A stretch of 64,000 nucleotides of DNA. It comes from Diatrype stigma (lineage: Eukaryota > Ascomycota > Sordariomycetes > Xylariales > Diatrypaceae). This document shows positions 61,516-64,000 of the stretch, piece after piece. Numbering within the stretch: position 1 is the stretch's first letter; each line of letters starts with the position of its first letter. The stretch lies in NCBI GenBank assembly GCA_022225965.2, contig JAKJXP020000112.1:62001-126000 (forward strand), given 5' to 3'. A model generated the notes under the pieces. It had not been told where the DNA came from and made no database searches. It saw only the letters and a list, made by a program, of their open reading frames with translations. The position numbers and the translations under genes were made by a program.

Positions 61516-63223
61516 CTACCCCTCCACTTTCGCCTCCCCCTTTCCCCCTTCCTCCTTTCCACCCTCCTCCTCACTATCGTCCTCGCCCTCAACCGCAACG
61601 CGCCTTCCCTCGACGCCGGCAAGGACCTCGGGCAGGATCTCCTCGAGGTAAGCGAGGTCGCGGCCGACGAGGGTGACGGAGTTGCTTTTCTTGCCCCAGC
61701 GCGGGTAGGAGCCGACCTTGACGCCGCGCGGCGCCACGCGCGCCGCCAGCTCCGCCAGGTACGAAGCCACGGCGCTCTCGGGCCGCCGCGTCGACACGAT
61801 GATCCGGTGGATCCCCGCGCCCGACGGGTCCGCGAGCCGGTGCGCGATCCGCGGCTTGAGGCCCTCGAGGAGCGTCTCGACTTTTTTAAAGGGAGGGGGG
61901 TTAGTTTAGCATTTCAGCTTTATGCGCCGCTTGTTGGGGAGAAAGAGGGAAGGATGGGGGGGAAGGGGGCCGGAAGGCCGTGCGATTTGATAATGTCGGC
62001 GGGGGGGTGGTGCTAGTAGGGGAAAGGGGAAAGGGGGGAAGGGAAAAGGGGTGAAACTCACATATGCTCGGCACGCCCGGCAGGATGTGGACGTTACCGT
62101 TGACGACGGCGATGGGGACCCAGAGGTCGTCGCGGACGAAGACGGCCTGGGCGGCGAGGTCACGGGACTCGTCGGTCGGCAGCTCGACCATGCGCATGCG
62201 CGCCGTCCGGGTCGGCGACTCGACGTCCCAGCTGAAGTCGGCCGGCTGCTGCGGCCGGTTCTTGCTGAGCCGCTTCATGCGCTCGAAGGCCTCCGCGTGC
62301 AGCTTCAGCTGCAGGCCGAAGGCCTTGGCGATCGATTGGTACGTGATGTCGTCGTGTCTGTTGTTTCGGGCCGATTTGTAAAATTAGCCTTTAGGTGAGA
62401 CTGCGAAAGGGGGTACATCTCATATGGACTGTGCAATGGGCAATGGGCAATGGGCAACGGGCAATGACGGGCAGGCGATGTCTGTTTTGTATCACCCGGT
62501 AGGGACTGCTTACGTCGGTCCTATTCCGCCACTACCTTGCTTGTTAGCTTCTGTTTGCCGCTTAGAGCTGGTGGTTGATTCGGCGAGTCTCTCTAAGGGT
62601 GAGATTCTCACTCTCAGAGAGAAAGGATTCCAATTGGTAGTGTATGGGCTTGGTAATACCTCGTCACGACTAGATCGTAACGGTCACTCATTCTTCGCAC
62701 AGCTTCTATGATTTCGTCCTCGTCATCTTCAATGACTTCGATCCGCTTCAGGTTCTATTGCACAGCCTATGAGTTCCCGTAACGATGACCAAGTTGTTAC
62801 TGTAGATTCGCCAAACGTACTATGCCGAGGGAGAAACACCACTTGGCCATGTAAGCCGAGTTCGTCTATCGTATACGCAAGATAGTTATATATCAGCTCT
62901 CTTCTCCCGAGTTCAACGAGCTTAGCTCAGAATCCCAGTGTGAGTGTTTCGTACATCAACTGTCTGGAAACGCGTCAGTAGAAGGCATACATAGCTACAA
63001 TCCCTTTTGAGGAACTGCGGAAGACCCGAACCTTTCCCCCCAGCACTTCGTCTCCTATAATGAGACATGCCGCCGTATGAAGAGTCCTCGTGTTACATTC
63101 ATCAGCCGAAGCCATGATCCTTGACGTTAGACTGCTCGGCCCTCCGGCAGCGGCAGATATGTGACCGAAGTTCGGACGTGGTCTCGAGAGATGGCGTGCA
63201 ACCTGTGAAAGCCGCGAGAACAT
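61516..63223 (-). CDS. molybdopterin-binding (CinA/FLAD1 N-terminal type) protein, seven exons with two micro-exons, 339 aa
   Basis: Exons: 63032-63223, 62955-62963 (9 nt, TVD), 62821-62865, 62660-62754, 62514-62531 (18 nt, GGIGP with split codons), 62062-62357, 61516-61880. With these joins the MoCF_biosynth fold reads without gaps: [85 protein letters not shown]. It matches the domain at the start of human FLAD1 and CinA proteins, which act in FAD or nicotinamide-type nucleotide turnover; the fungal role is not settled. The N-terminus (MFSRLSQVARHLSRPRP) looks like a mitochondrial leader, with a second ATG at residue 37 (MASADECN) that would give a cytosolic form. The C-terminus ends in a Glu/Gly/Lys-rich tail. 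Confidence 0.88.
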
Positions 63224-64000
63224 GAAGTAGTAAGCAACGGCCTGTTTTGTATAGGTATTGCCGTTTATTTGGAATGTTGGAAAGTAAAGCTATAACAAGT
63301 CGAAAAAAGACCAGAATCGGAGGTGGATAAGTATGTAAGTACGCAAGAGTCGTCTAGACTGAATGAGACCCGGAATCTCCCTCCCTTTCAGTTTTGTCAA
63401 CCCGTAGTTGGTACGGAGGACTGAGGCTTTCTATATGGTGTAGACGCCCCGGCCTGGATGTCAAGGGGGTTATTCGAGTGTTAATGATGGTATGATCAGG
63501 AGCTCAGATCCTATAGGTAGGTCGGTATTCACTTAGTACTACGTAGTATATCAGTGGTAGCTGAAGAACCCCGAAGTGTGGGGTGAGAATGCCCCGGTCC
63601 GACGCCGCTACGTTGGGTGGGGGTGTCGTCATTACTGTACCTAGCTGCTAGGCCTTCCACTCCGTTCGTGATGTTATACAGTACAGGTAAGCAGGTAAGG
63701 TATAATACATACAATGGTGGGGTATATAGCACCACATAGCACCACCTTTTACCTAGTACTGACCTACCTACATTAGGCCCTCAGCTATGGACCTACGTAA
63801 GTGCTGGCAATACTTCTTGGAACCGATCTTCTTTAAACACGTCTGCACCATACGGATTTCGACTGACTTACTAACCGAGCACTTGTTTTGAAAATAGGCA
63901 GGTTACGTTGAGACATAGTCGAGTACTACCTGATCTAAACAACATGGTGCGTTGCGTCGCTGCTTGCTTCCGTAGTGGATGTGGAAGTGAGAGTAGGAGT
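63224..64000. other. intergenic at right window edge
   Basis: Upstream region of the molybdopterin-binding protein gene. No gene or structured element seen up to the window end. Confidence 0.5.

Overview
This is nuclear DNA of a filamentous ascomycete (Pezizomycotina, most likely Sordariomycetes; I cannot name the species). The grounds are short 50-200 bp GT-AG introns in almost every gene, fungal families (GH3, GH30, Zn2Cys6 regulator, 5-oxoprolinase, Ras with fungal intron positions, a HET-type protein), and one 7.6-kb AT-rich block whose substitutions look like repeat-induced point mutation (RIP). All gene models were spliced by hand: reading frames were joined at plausible splice sites, phases checked, and protein motifs matched across junctions.

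Left part (1-24.2 kb): a HET-like gene cut by the window edge; two secreted glycoside hydrolases on the minus strand (GH3 beta-glucosidase, GH30 xylanase-type enzyme); then a run that looks like a nitrogen or amino-acid catabolic neighbourhood: aspartate aminotransferase, 5-oxoprolinase/hydantoinase, a divergently transcribed MFS anion symporter, a Zn2Cys6 activator, a D-2-hydroxyacid dehydrogenase and, divergent from it, an M20 amidohydrolase. Both divergent promoters carry several GATA-factor sites, which fits nitrogen regulation of the set.

Middle (24.2-49.2 kb): an HD-domain deoxynucleotidase; a trypsin-like protease gene (minus); a complete but heavily mutated Ty1/copia LTR retrotransposon (31066-38709, flanked by TAAAA target duplications); a second, V8-like protease gene (plus) with a long C-terminal module that contains an internal duplication; a large disordered fungal protein of unknown role; and an L-type amino acid transporter.

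Right part (49.2-64 kb): a 1174-residue single-exon protein with five successive Zn2Cys6-like cysteine clusters, which I consider the most unusual gene here; a Ras GTPase; about 6 kb without recognisable genes; and a molybdopterin-binding (CinA/FLAD1-N type) protein whose gene includes 9-nt and 18-nt micro-exons. No CRISPR arrays, rRNA or convincing tRNA genes were seen.
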